64,000 nt of DNA from Bacillota bacterium (GTDB lineage Bacteria > Bacillota > Clostridia > Acetivibrionales > DSM-1351). Positions 42,435 to 51,621 of this stretch are shown here, in pieces. The stretch spans positions 52,439 to 116,438 of the forward strand of contig JAEYNY010000113.1 of NCBI GenBank assembly GCA_023412275.1, given 5' to 3'. A program made the position numbers and the translations under genes. Under the pieces are notes generated by a model that worked only from the letters and a program-made list of their open reading frames with translations, had not been told where the DNA came from and did no database searches. Position 1 is the first letter of the stretch; each line of letters begins with the position of its first letter.

Positions 42435-43415
42435 TTACTTGTATGGATCTATTGTTTGAATAGTTCCATCCTCGTTATATTTCAGTTCAGTAAATTTAAC
42501 ACATCTCTTATTATCACGACCGCCCGATAATGAGCTGTCATGGTAGAACAAATACCACTTATCCTGATACTGAACTATTGAATGGTGAGTAGTCCATCCT
42601 ACAACAGGTGTGAGTATTTTGCCTTTGAATACAAAAGGTCCCTTTGGATTTTTAGCTACAGCATATACAATGGTATGAGTTGTACCAGTTGAGTAGGAAA
42701 GGTAATAATTTCCATTGTATTTGTGCATCCATGGTCCTTCAAAATATCTTCTGTCTTCATCACCTGCAAGAATTGGATTACCATCTTCATCAACAATGGA
42801 TATCTCTGCAGGCGCTTCTTTGAATGTAAGCATATCATCACTCAATTCAGCTACTCTTGGGCCTATAGCCGGTGCTGATGCATCCGGGCCTTCAGCGTTA
42901 GGGTTAAAGCTTCCAGTCTGCCACTTTTCAAGTTGACCGCCCCAAAGTCCTCCGAAATAGATGTATGCTCTATTATCATCATCCACCAAAACAGCGGGAT
43001 CTATGCTGAAGCTGCCGGGAATAGGCTCTTTTTGAGCTGTAAACGGACCTGAAGGTGATGAACTTGTAGCTACTCCGATTCTGAATATTCCATCCTTATC
43101 TCTTGCAGGGAAGTACAAATAGTAGGTATTATTTTTGTAAGCAGCATCCGGTGCCCACATTTGTTTTGATACCCATGGAACATCTTTCATGTGAAGGGCT
43201 TCACCATTGTCAACACAAGGCGAATTTAAATCATCCAGAGACAATATGTGATAGTCTTCCATCATATACTGGTCTCCGTTATCGTTTGAAACTATATCCT
43301 CGTCAAGGTCATGAGAAGGATATATATATATTTTACCTTCAAATACATGTGCTGACGGGTCTGCTGTATAAATGTGTTCCACTAAAGGTTCTTTTTGTTT
43401 AACAATTTTCTCCAT
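42435..43415 (-). CDS. Glycoside hydrolase family 43 enzyme, cytoplasmic
   Basis: The 326-residue protein has the five-bladed propeller of GH43. The catalytic base is in YTADPSAHVFEGKIYIY (Asp about 20), the pKa-setting Asp is in SFSIDPAVLVDDD, and the acid Glu is in YFEGPWMHKYNGNYYLSYS. The C-terminal TTHHSIVQYQDKWYLFYHD is also typical. There is no signal peptide and no carbohydrate-binding module, so it acts inside the cell on imported arabino- or xylo-oligosaccharides as a beta-xylosidase and/or alpha-L-arabinofuranosidase. It stands alone, with an AAGGAG box and its own terminator. Confidence 0.9.
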   Translation of the reverse strand: MEKIVKQKEPLVEHIYTADPSAHVFEGKIYIYPSHDLDEDIVSNDNGDQYMMEDYHILSLDDLNSPCVDNGEALHMKDVPWVSKQMWAPDAAYKNNTYYLYFPARDKDGIFRIGVATSSSPSGPFTAQKEPIPGSFSIDPAVLVDDDNRAYIYFGGLWGGQLEKWQTGSFNPNAEGPDASAPAIGPRVAELSDDMLTFKEAPAEISIVDEDGNPILAGDEDRRYFEGPWMHKYNGNYYLSYSTGTTHTIVYAVAKNPKGPFVFKGKILTPVVGWTTHHSIVQYQDKWYLFYHDSSLSGGRDNKRCVKFTELKYNEDGTIQTIDPYK

Positions 43416-43588
43416 GCGACTTTCTCCTTAATTAACATAATAGTTATAATAGAGTTAACAGTTACCATTATATCAATATTTTATTAACAATCAACCATAA
43501 TTTGATAAGCTTTGTTTTTATTGTCTCCTTAAATTTATATGTCAATTTCAGGATTTTATCTCATATAAGATTTTGCACTAATTTTCTA

Positions 43589-45973
43589 CTACTCACATAC
43601 AGGATATTTAGTTGTATCCCATGTCCTTCCCTCACTCTTAAGGAATGCATCGTTTACATTAAAGTATTGATAGGAAAGAGCAGCATTCTGTTTGGTGTAA
43701 ATAGTATCCCATGTACAATCGAGATGATAATATTTATCCTCTAATTTTACTATATTCCAAGCGTGGGCTCCTCCTGCCCACCCATGGGCTACCTTGATAC
43801 AATCAATCCCTGCCCTGTTGAGAAGGATATTCATTGTATCTGAGATGGCATCACATGCACCCTTCTTGTCTATTAGAACACCGTATGCGCCTGTGTATAC
43901 TCCCAGAGTATAAGTTGTATTATTACAAATATAGTCGTGCAGAGCCTTCTCCTTTTCCAAAGGAGTCATATCTGGTGTTACAACTGAAGCAATGATTCCA
44001 TCCGCCGTGTTCAAAAACGATGCTATCTCTGCCTTTGTCTGGCTAAATCCCCAAAAATCAATTTTAATGTTGTCATTGAACCTTGTGTAGCTTGAATAGT
44101 CTTTTATTGAATTACCACTCAAATCAAGTTTTGTAAGTTTCCCCAAGTAGGACAAAGGTGAGAAATCTTCTACGGCATTATCGCTTAAATCAACATTTTC
44201 CAGATTTGTAAGGCCACTCAGAGAGGTTATATCCTTGATATTATTGTACCCCAGCCTCAAGGTTGACAAATTTTTCAATACAGAAAGAGAGCTTATGTCT
44301 TCAATTTTGCATGAATACATATTCAGACTGCTAAGATTTGTCTTAAAGTCCTTTATACAGCTTATATCTTTTATTGGATTACGATCAACACTCAAATCGT
44401 TTAAATTTGTAAGATCCTTTAAAGGACTTAAATCTGTTATTTGGTTGCTCTCTAGGCTTAACATGTAAAGCTTTGACAGTTTTCCCAAAGGAGTCAGACT
44501 TTTAATTTTGTTATAGTTCAGAAATAAGTATTGGAGGTTCGTAAGTTCACTAAGCTGTGATATGTCTTCCAGCTGGTTGCTGGTCAAATATAGCATAAAC
44601 AGATTCTTTGCATATTGAATACCTTCAAGGGAGGCTATGTCCAGATACTTTGCATTAAGATATGTGATTTTCAGCATATCACTTTTGAGAATGTCTCCTG
44701 TGGGTTTTGAGATAGCACTCCTAACAGCTTTCTCCAAGTTTGGATCAGCAATATAAACCAAATCATCCGTCTGAACAAAAAGTGTTAATTTAACCGTACC
44801 TTCATAGCCTTCAACCGTACCTTCAAAATTCTGTGTGCCTCCTACGGTCGTATCAACACCGGCAGTGTTCCATTGAACAGGTAAATCCACCTCAGTTCCG
44901 TCATATCTTTTTGCCTTGACCGTAGTTGGCAAATCATAAGGTTCTCCCTGCTTTACGGAAGCTCTTATATCAGCAATAGTATATTGCGGAACTACTGTAA
45001 CTGTTACATAAGCCTTCTGCTGGAATCCTTTTACAGTGCCTTCTACCTTATACTCTCCTGCCTTGGTTAGATCAAGAGTCTCTGTGTTCCATGTTACATT
45101 ATCAAAACCCAGCTTATATGTACCATTACTTAATTGTGCAGCCACGCTAACAGGCAGCTCCACTGAGCCGTATTGAGGGACGGTAACCGGCATTCCCACA
45201 AAAGAAACTATCGGAGGATTTACGGTAACAGTCAATGTCATCTCCCTTGAATCTCCCTCAATCCTGCCTACAAATTTAAAGTTTCCAAGAACACTTAGGT
45301 CGACAACTGACGGTGTCCATATTACAGGAACCCTTGCGGTACCTCCTCCTACAATGTTTACTTCTACTGTTTCAGGCAACGAGTAGTCAATTCCCTGATA
45401 TGCATCTTCTCCCCATGCATAATATTTAAGTGAGGCAATCTCTCCCGCTACATTTAATGTTAAAGCTACCGGCATTGACAATCCTTCTGCCGTTCCCACA
45501 TATTTATATGTGCCCGGATTTGTGGTGTCTGCTGTTTGAGATACCCAGGCAACTTCAACTTCGTAACCTGTACTGTCTGCCGGAAAGTAAGGAAGTGTCT
45601 GCGGCAACACATAGGCTTGTCGCAGAACCGTATAAACCACAGGGTTGACTATCAGATTCCAATTAATTTTCTCAGAATAACCTGCAATACTACCAACAAG
45701 TTGGTATATCCCCTCATTATGAGTGTTAATTTTTGCTGACTGCCATGTTACGGCAACATCAGCCTTGCTTCCATCTGCCAACGTTGCAGGTATTGTTTGA
45801 GGAAGTGAATAAGAATCACCCTCATTAATTGAAATGGTACCGTTTGGAGTTTCTACGCTCACTACCTCGTTTCCACTTGCATTTGCAATGAAAGGATTGC
45901 ACAATGAGGACATTGTTATAAGCAATGCCAGAACCATAGTAAGAAAAACTCTTAACTTGCTGTAACTGTTCAT
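43589..45973 (-). CDS. Secreted surface protein: Ig-like repeats, leucine-rich repeats and transglutaminase-like domain
   Basis: The 794-residue protein has a signal peptide (about 1-32) and five to six Big_4-type Ig-like repeats (about 35-400; recurring forms such as YSLPQTIPATLADGSKADV, LPTTVKAKRYDGTEVDLPV). An internalin-like leucine-rich region of about nine units follows (about 420-640; LTNLQYLFLNYNKIKSLTPL). The C-terminal transglutaminase-like domain has a full triad: KKGACDAIS (Cys707), AHAWNIV (His737) and YYHLDCTWD (Asp752). It could crosslink or cleave amide bonds at the cell surface, with the repeats giving binding and reach. There is no SLH, LPXTG or dockerin, so its attachment is unclear. 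AGGAGG box before the start. Confidence 0.85.
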   Translation of the reverse strand: MNSYSKLRVFLTMVLALLITMSSLCNPFIANASGNEVVSVETPNGTISINEGDSYSLPQTIPATLADGSKADVAVTWQSAKINTHNEGIYQLVGSIAGYSEKINWNLIVNPVVYTVLRQAYVLPQTLPYFPADSTGYEVEVAWVSQTADTTNPGTYKYVGTAEGLSMPVALTLNVAGEIASLKYYAWGEDAYQGIDYSLPETVEVNIVGGGTARVPVIWTPSVVDLSVLGNFKFVGRIEGDSREMTLTVTVNPPIVSFVGMPVTVPQYGSVELPVSVAAQLSNGTYKLGFDNVTWNTETLDLTKAGEYKVEGTVKGFQQKAYVTVTVVPQYTIADIRASVKQGEPYDLPTTVKAKRYDGTEVDLPVQWNTAGVDTTVGGTQNFEGTVEGYEGTVKLTLFVQTDDLVYIADPNLEKAVRSAISKPTGDILKSDMLKITYLNAKYLDIASLEGIQYAKNLFMLYLTSNQLEDISQLSELTNLQYLFLNYNKIKSLTPLGKLSKLYMLSLESNQITDLSPLKDLTNLNDLSVDRNPIKDISCIKDFKTNLSSLNMYSCKIEDISSLSVLKNLSTLRLGYNNIKDITSLSGLTNLENVDLSDNAVEDFSPLSYLGKLTKLDLSGNSIKDYSSYTRFNDNIKIDFWGFSQTKAEIASFLNTADGIIASVVTPDMTPLEKEKALHDYICNNTTYTLGVYTGAYGVLIDKKGACDAISDTMNILLNRAGIDCIKVAHGWAGGAHAWNIVKLEDKYYHLDCTWDTIYTKQNAALSYQYFNVNDAFLKSEGRTWDTTKYPVCE

Positions 45974-46075
45974 TAGTTACCTCCTATCTGAATTTTGGAA
46001 TTACATGTAATATTTTACATTAAAATCAATTTAATTGTAAATTATATATAACATAAATTTCCAAAATGCTGGAGA

Positions 46076-48031
46076 TTACTTATGACTTCCAGGTCTGAAA
46101 CCTCTTCCACCTCCCGGACCAAAGCTTTTTTGGGTTGTTACTCCGTTTTCATCCAACCATGTAACTGAGCTGGTTGCTTTAAAGTCTGTAAGCTTTGTCC
46201 CTGCCTTGTATACTCCTCCTGTTACTGAGCCTCCTGTATATAACGAATAAGAGGAATCTTTTTTCAATAAAGGTGAAGATATAACCACCGACTGGTATTC
46301 TTTTTCAGGCGCATATGTTGCAACTGTATTTCCCTTGCTATCTTGGAGGTGAACTATGGTTCCTGCTTCCTGTACGTTTGGAAATGACATATTGATTGAG
46401 TACTGGGTGGATTCCTCAGAAGGGGCCTGAGCCATTCCCGAACTACCTGCTGCAATAAGCAGTCCACCGCTTATTTTAAATGTACCGTTATAGTCAATAG
46501 CACCGTTATTATTGGATGTTGGCCCGGTTACCACTACTTTACCACTTGTCATGACTATTGAACCGTTAGAATCCAGTCCGTCCCCTGATGCATTAACGGA
46601 TATGTTTCCTCCGTTTATATTTAACATACTATTTTCAGATACAGCATCCGGTCCTTGTCCGGGCTGGCCCGCCCCTCCGGGTACTCCGTCTTCTTCCGGC
46701 TGTCTGGCCCCTCCGGGTCCTCCCATTCCTGCCGAACCGTCATTTCCTCCATTTATATTTATACCGTCATCCTCTGATACTATATTTATCACTCCGTCTG
46801 CAACGGTTACAACCATACTTTCTATTCCTTCATAGCTTTTTGTGATATTGATTTTCCCGTTTGTGATATCTATATTGGAATCTGCATGTATTCCGTCATC
46901 GCCGGATGCTATTCCAATGTCTCCCCCGGACACAGTGGCAGAGTTGTTGCTGTGTATTGCGTCGTCAGAAGTATCTATTTTTAATGTTCCTCCCGTTATT
47001 TCAATATTGGACTCTGCCTTAATACCTTTGGCACTTGGAGTTTCTGTTTCAGTGCTTTGTGTTTCTGTATTGTTTTCCCATCTTCCCGGAGCCTTCCTGT
47101 CATCAACTGATTTTTTAGTACCGTTTGCACTGCCGCCACCGCTTACAATATTTATGTTTCCCTTTGTGATAAGCATGGATGTTTCTGCCTGGATTCCATC
47201 GGCTTGCGTTGTCAGATTGAAAGTTCCTCCCTGAATAGCAACGAAACCTTTTTTCTCATCGGTATCATTTGTTGACTTTATTCCGTCTCCCCCGGCTTTA
47301 ATCGTAATGATTCCATCCTTTGCCAGAACCATGTCTTTGCCTACTATTGCGTCATCCTTTGAGTTAATGTTTATACTTCCTCCAACTATTTTTAAATCGT
47401 CTTTACTTGAAATACCATCGTTATAGTTTGCATTTACCGTTAGTTTTCCTGTCCCGTTAATTGTCAGGTTGGCTTTGCTGAATACTGCCGAATCGGGTTC
47501 TTTATTGGCAGCATCCTCCAAAGTATAATTTTTGCCGTCATTTAGTGTATTGTCAGTCCCTTCTTCCAAAGAAAGCACTGCCTTGTCTGCCTTTTTTATA
47601 TAGACGGGCGCACTATTGCTGCTGTTTATTTCCACACCATTCAGAACCAGTCTTACAGTCCCCTTATCCTGAGAATCAACAATAATCTGACCATCATCCA
47701 TTTTACCGCTTATAACATACGTTCCTGCAGACGCAATTGTCACCTTGTTCCCTTGTACTTCTGCTCCTGAACCTGTCAGAGTTGCTGTTGTTCCATTGAG
47801 CTTAATGTAAGTCGGGTTCTGATTTTCCCATTGGGTATAATTATCATCTGTGTCATAAGTAATCATGTCGTTTGTAACCTTTATTACTTTACTGCTTTTT
47901 ATACTTCCGGAGCTGTTGGCAGCAGACTGTGTTTCATTGGAAGACTGTATTGCAGAATTACCGCAGGAAGCCAATAAAAACAAGCTTAATGCCATGCTTA
48001 GTAGTTTATAACGTCTGAATTTTCTCTTCAT
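46076..48031 (-). CDS. Cthe_2159-like polysaccharide-binding beta-helix lipoprotein (DUF4353)
   Basis: The 651-residue protein starts with a lipoprotein signal peptide (LSLFLLASCGNS, lipobox Cys about 23). The rest is a calcium-type right-handed beta-helix with many short turns such as DGISSKDDLKI, DAIVGKDMVLA, DGIQAETSMLI, DAIHSNNSATV and DGIHADSNIDI. It also has a Gly/Pro-rich insert (GGPGGARQPEE), and the end is Gly/Arg-rich. The founding member of the family, Cthe_2159 of Clostridium thermocellum, binds cellulose and polygalacturonate. It precedes no cellulosome gene here but ends an operon with VTC and DUF4956 genes, a set I recall as recurrent in Firmicutes. Confidence 0.8.
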   Translation of the reverse strand: MKRKFRRYKLLSMALSLFLLASCGNSAIQSSNETQSAANSSGSIKSSKVIKVTNDMITYDTDDNYTQWENQNPTYIKLNGTTATLTGSGAEVQGNKVTIASAGTYVISGKMDDGQIIVDSQDKGTVRLVLNGVEINSSNSAPVYIKKADKAVLSLEEGTDNTLNDGKNYTLEDAANKEPDSAVFSKANLTINGTGKLTVNANYNDGISSKDDLKIVGGSININSKDDAIVGKDMVLAKDGIITIKAGGDGIKSTNDTDEKKGFVAIQGGTFNLTTQADGIQAETSMLITKGNINIVSGGGSANGTKKSVDDRKAPGRWENNTETQSTETETPSAKGIKAESNIEITGGTLKIDTSDDAIHSNNSATVSGGDIGIASGDDGIHADSNIDITNGKINITKSYEGIESMVVTVADGVINIVSEDDGININGGNDGSAGMGGPGGARQPEEDGVPGGAGQPGQGPDAVSENSMLNINGGNISVNASGDGLDSNGSIVMTSGKVVVTGPTSNNNGAIDYNGTFKISGGLLIAAGSSGMAQAPSEESTQYSINMSFPNVQEAGTIVHLQDSKGNTVATYAPEKEYQSVVISSPLLKKDSSYSLYTGGSVTGGVYKAGTKLTDFKATSSVTWLDENGVTTQKSFGPGGGRGFRPGSHK

Positions 48032-48057
48032 TTATACCCTCTCCTTTGATTGTCATC

Positions 48058-48750
48058 TTAATATAAAGATTGTGGTGTATCAGCACACATAGATAATGTA
48101 ATATTCATATTTCCATTTCTGCACCGCAGTGAGTCCATAAATTCCTTCTGGCTTTTCCCATTTTCCATAGTCACTGTATATACCAGTTCATAGAGACTTC
48201 CCATATCTGTTGTTTTCACCTTTTTAAGTTCAAAATCTGTAGTAAATTCCTTAAATATATCATCAAATGCTCCCTCATAATCTAAGTCTTCAGGTATAGT
48301 TATTTTAAGCATTTTTTGTGATGTTTTTCTTAATCCGAATTTAAATACACTCAGTAACAACATCAACAAACATAAAATAACAGTAAAGGTCACTGCATAC
48401 CCATAATATCCCGCACCACAGGCAAGTCCGGCAGCCATTGTAAAAAGTACATAGGCTATATCCTTTGGGTCCCCCGGAGCACTTCTGAATTTTATGATTG
48501 AAAATGCACCTGCAAGACTGAAGGCTCTTGCAATGTTACTGCCTATTAGAAGTATGATAATTGCAATTACTGTAGGAGTCATAATCAGTGTTAGTGAAAA
48601 GTTTTGTGAATATCCGAACTTACTGCTGGTTTTCATATAGGTTACACTTATAATCCCACCTAATATAAAAGATACTAGTATTGTTAAAAAGCAATTTGTT
48701 ATTGATATTGTAGTGCCGGTTGATGTGGTATTGAAAAATGATTCAAACAT
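48058..48750 (-). CDS. DUF4956 family membrane protein
   Basis: The 230-residue protein has four membrane helices in the first 135 residues. Between them is the conserved cytoplasmic loop RAFSLAGAFSIIKFRSAPGDPKDIAYV, and the soluble C-terminal domain covers about 95 residues. This matches DUF4956, whose function is unknown. It overlaps the end of the VTC gene by 52 bases and is followed 26 bases later by the beta-helix lipoprotein, so all three form one operon. A role in making, exporting or sensing an anionic polymer together with the VTC protein is reasonable but unproven. Confidence 0.85.
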   Translation of the reverse strand: MFESFFNTTSTGTTISITNCFLTILVSFILGGIISVTYMKTSSKFGYSQNFSLTLIMTPTVIAIIILLIGSNIARAFSLAGAFSIIKFRSAPGDPKDIAYVLFTMAAGLACGAGYYGYAVTFTVILCLLMLLLSVFKFGLRKTSQKMLKITIPEDLDYEGAFDDIFKEFTTDFELKKVKTTDMGSLYELVYTVTMENGKSQKEFMDSLRCRNGNMNITLSMCADTPQSLY

Positions 48751-49487
48751 TTAATGACCTCTCCCTTCTTTTCCTCTTTACTAGTTAAATATCTTTGGTA
48801 TTCTTTTCCATACTTTGAAAAGCTTGTTTTATATATGTTGTTTTCGGACAATAATTTAGACAACCATAAGGGTACACTCTTTTCTGCCTTAACTTCCATT
48901 AACCATTTTCCATCCTCAAGCAATTGAGTCCCATAATCACCGCTTTCTAATTTGAGGTCTTCTCTCCTTGTTCTGATATTCGTATCAAAGGTTATTCTTA
49001 AATCTCTGGACTCCTTGCTGAATAATGCTTTTCTGTCATATGCAAGATAGAGCTTAGGCTCTAGCTCATAAAATTTCAACATGTAATCAATTTCGTTTAA
49101 TACTTGTTTGTTCATATATTCCTTGTAATCCGGCTTAATTCCCGTTTTCACAAAAGAGTAAGCTTCATTTAGCTTTAGGGTTGTCCTTCTTTTGTTTACT
49201 ACTCCGCAGAATTTTTTCTTAATTTCCAGATAAACTTTTGAATCCTCTTTTGGAACTCCATATGCCCTTAACCGAAGCTTCTCCTTATATTTAGGCTTTG
49301 ATAGGGACTTTCTGATTAATATATTATCCTTTGTGTCATAGTAGATATTGCAGATAGTATATAATTCATGTTTCTTGTTATATTCGTCCAGTTCCATATA
49401 ACGAAGAAGCTTGGTTTGGATTATTTTATAAACTGATTCATCAATAAGAAACTTGCTTTCATACCTGTTAAAAACCTCAACAGCCAT
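48699..49487 (-). CDS. VTC domain protein, polyphosphate polymerase-like
   Basis: The 262-residue protein has the triphosphate-tunnel fold of VTC proteins, with alternating basic and acidic strands. These include FNRYESKFLI at the start, YTICNIYYDT, KEKLRLRAYG, VYLEIKKKF, RRTTL, LYLAYDRKA, LRITFDTNIRTRR and WLMEVKAEKS near the end. Basic residues in such strands bind polyphosphate and the Glu residues bind metal. In yeast Vtc4 this domain makes polyphosphate from ATP; bacterial members are less studied. It is the first gene of the operon with DUF4956 and the beta-helix lipoprotein, and lies divergent to an OmpR-type two-component system. Confidence 0.85.
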   Translation of the reverse strand: MAVEVFNRYESKFLIDESVYKIIQTKLLRYMELDEYNKKHELYTICNIYYDTKDNILIRKSLSKPKYKEKLRLRAYGVPKEDSKVYLEIKKKFCGVVNKRRTTLKLNEAYSFVKTGIKPDYKEYMNKQVLNEIDYMLKFYELEPKLYLAYDRKALFSKESRDLRITFDTNIRTRREDLKLESGDYGTQLLEDGKWLMEVKAEKSVPLWLSKLLSENNIYKTSFSKYGKEYQRYLTSKEEKKGEVIKCLNHFSIPHQPALQYQ

Positions 49488-49665
49488 TCCTTATCCCCTT
49501 TCTTTTTTTGCTTTCCTTTCATGGCTCTTATTTTATTGGTGGAAACTTAAACAAACCTTAAATAATCTAAAAGTTTTTTGCTGTTTTTTGATTTAAGATT
49601 GATTTAAGGTTGCCCATGCTATAATACTAATGTAATAATTTTTCCGGGTTGGGAGCTGAATTAAT

Positions 49666-50349
49666 TTGAGAATTTTAATCGTAGAAGACGAAATCCACCT
49701 TGCAGAAGCTTTATCGCAAATTTTAAGAAAAAACAATTACACTGTTGACACTGCCTATGATGGCAGCACCGGCTTGGATAATGCTTTAAGCGGTATATAT
49801 GATTTAATTTTACTGGATATTATGCTGCCAAATCTGGATGGCATAAGTGTATTGAAAAAAATAAGGTCGGAAAATATATTAACACCCATAATACTCCTGA
49901 CCGCCAAAGGCGAAATAGCCGACAAGGTTAAAGGTCTGGACAGCGGCGCAGATGATTATCTTCCAAAGCCCTTTGCTACCGAGGAATTACTGGCAAGGAT
50001 TAGAGCTGCCTCCAGAAGAAAGGGTGAAATCGTATCTGACACCACTATGAAATATGGTGATATTGAGCTGAATACTGCCACTCTTAAATTAACCTGCGGA
50101 AGTAAGGAAATTAAGTTAATACTAAAGGAAAGCCAGCTCTTAGAGCTTTTGATTCTGAGAAAAACCTCTGTTACTTCCAAGGAAATAGTTATCGAGAAGC
50201 TTTGGGGCTTTGACTCTGATGCGGAACATAATAATGTTGAGGTCTATATATCATTTTTGAGAAAGAAGCTTGCTTTTTTAAATTCATCCGTAGTTATAAA
50301 TACTGTCAGAGGCGTAGGCTATACTTTGGAGGCGAGGAATAATGTTTAA
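49666..50349 (+). CDS. OmpR-family response regulator
   Basis: The 227-residue protein starts at TTG 49666 and reads MRILIVEDEIHLAEALSQIL. The receiver has the phospho-acceptor in LILLDIMLPN (Asp51), with TAKGE and YLPKPFATEELLARIRA. The C-terminal winged helix (about 130-225) ends SFLRKKLAFLNSSVVINTVRGVGYTL, as usual for the OmpR/PhoB group. The ribosome binding site (GGGAG) is rather far from the TTG. The sensor gene overlaps by eight bases. The divergent VTC operon is the most likely local target, judged from position. Confidence 0.9.
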   Translation: MRILIVEDEIHLAEALSQILRKNNYTVDTAYDGSTGLDNALSGIYDLILLDIMLPNLDGISVLKKIRSENILTPIILLTAKGEIADKVKGLDSGADDYLPKPFATEELLARIRAASRRKGEIVSDTTMKYGDIELNTATLKLTCGSKEIKLILKESQLLELLILRKTSVTSKEIVIEKLWGFDSDAEHNNVEVYISFLRKKLAFLNSSVVINTVRGVGYTLEARNNV

Positions 50350-51604
50350 AAAACTTAGAAACAGATTTTTAATTTCAAATCTTGTTATTATTTCTGTTAT
50401 GCTGATTATTTCCTTTGCTACTATCTATTTGATAACCTACAACAATGTAAGATCCGGGATTAATATGGAGCTTCACAGAATGGAGGATTCACTAAAGCAT
50501 AATAATATAGGCCCCCGTCCACCTGATTTCGGAAATGGGAAACCGGAGCGAGATGATTTCGGTCCAATGCGTGAACGCACAATTTCCTTTATGGTAGAAA
50601 CAGACCTCAAGTGGAATATAACTGACAAAACATCTTCTTTTAACATAGATGATGAGCTATATGAAAGTGCTAAGAAAAAAGCGGTTTCACAAAATAATAA
50701 AACCGGGAATTTTAATATTGAAGATGAACACTGGACGTTTTCCATAACTCCTATAATGAACGGATATCGTCTGGTATTTCTTGATACAACCTCCCAATAT
50801 GGAATCCTGAAAACTTTGATTTATACCTTTTTGTTTGTAGCTCTAATTATGTTTATCATAATCTATTTCATAAGCAGGTTTTTTGCAAACAGATCCATAC
50901 AACCTGTTCAAGAAGCCTTTGAAAAGCAGAAGCAGTTCGTTGCAGATGCCTCTCACGAACTTAAAACGCCTCTTGCTGTTATTAATACAAATGTAGATGT
51001 TCTTTTGTCCAACAAGCAGGATACAATCGACAGCCAATCCAAGTGGCTGAATTATATAAAATCCGAATCCGAAAGAATGGCGAAACTTACAAATGATCTT
51101 TTATATCTTACACAAATGGATAATTCCAATAATAAAATGATTTATTCTAATTTCAGCATGAGTGAGGCAGTAGAAAACATTATCCTTACAATGGAAGCGG
51201 TTATATTCGAGCATAATCTCTCACTGAACTACGAATTGGAGCCTTCGCTGTTTATCCATGGCAACGATGAACAAATCCGACAGGTAGTAATGATTCTTCT
51301 GGACAATGCAATAAAATATACAAATAAGAATGGTACCATATCAATAGCACTCAACAAGCAGAATACCGATATTATTCTGTCAATTACCAACACCGGGGAA
51401 GGAATTGCACCGGAACATCTGAGAAAAATATTCGATAGGTTCTATCGTACAGATAAATCCCGTTCAAGACAGCTTGGGGGCTATGGTCTGGGCTTATCAA
51501 TAGCCAAAGCAATTGTTGACCAGCATTGCGGGAAAATCTATGCAGAAAGTACAGTAAATGAAAAGACAACTTTTTTTGTAAAGCTTCCTCTGGTTTCCTT
51601 ATAG
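50342..51604 (+). CDS. Sensor histidine kinase, partner of the OmpR-type regulator
   Basis: The 420-residue protein has two membrane helices (about 10-33 and 158-180) flanking an extracytoplasmic sensor of about 125 residues. The sensor is rich in Asp/Glu/Arg/Pro (GPRPPDFGNGKPERDDFGPM), perhaps metal or cationic-peptide sensing. The HisKA domain has FVADASHELKTPLAVI (His205), and the ATPase domain has LDNAIKYTNKNG and GGYGLGLSIAKAIVDQH. It is a complete orthodox kinase. Its stop lies 17 bases from the end of the convergent radical SAM gene, with no clear terminator between them. Confidence 0.9.
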   Translation: MFKKLRNRFLISNLVIISVMLIISFATIYLITYNNVRSGINMELHRMEDSLKHNNIGPRPPDFGNGKPERDDFGPMRERTISFMVETDLKWNITDKTSSFNIDDELYESAKKKAVSQNNKTGNFNIEDEHWTFSITPIMNGYRLVFLDTTSQYGILKTLIYTFLFVALIMFIIIYFISRFFANRSIQPVQEAFEKQKQFVADASHELKTPLAVINTNVDVLLSNKQDTIDSQSKWLNYIKSESERMAKLTNDLLYLTQMDNSNNKMIYSNFSMSEAVENIILTMEAVIFEHNLSLNYELEPSLFIHGNDEQIRQVVMILLDNAIKYTNKNGTISIALNKQNTDIILSITNTGEGIAPEHLRKIFDRFYRTDKSRSRQLGGYGLGLSIAKAIVDQHCGKIYAESTVNEKTTFFVKLPLVSL

Positions 51605-51621
51605 ATTAATAATGGCCAAAT

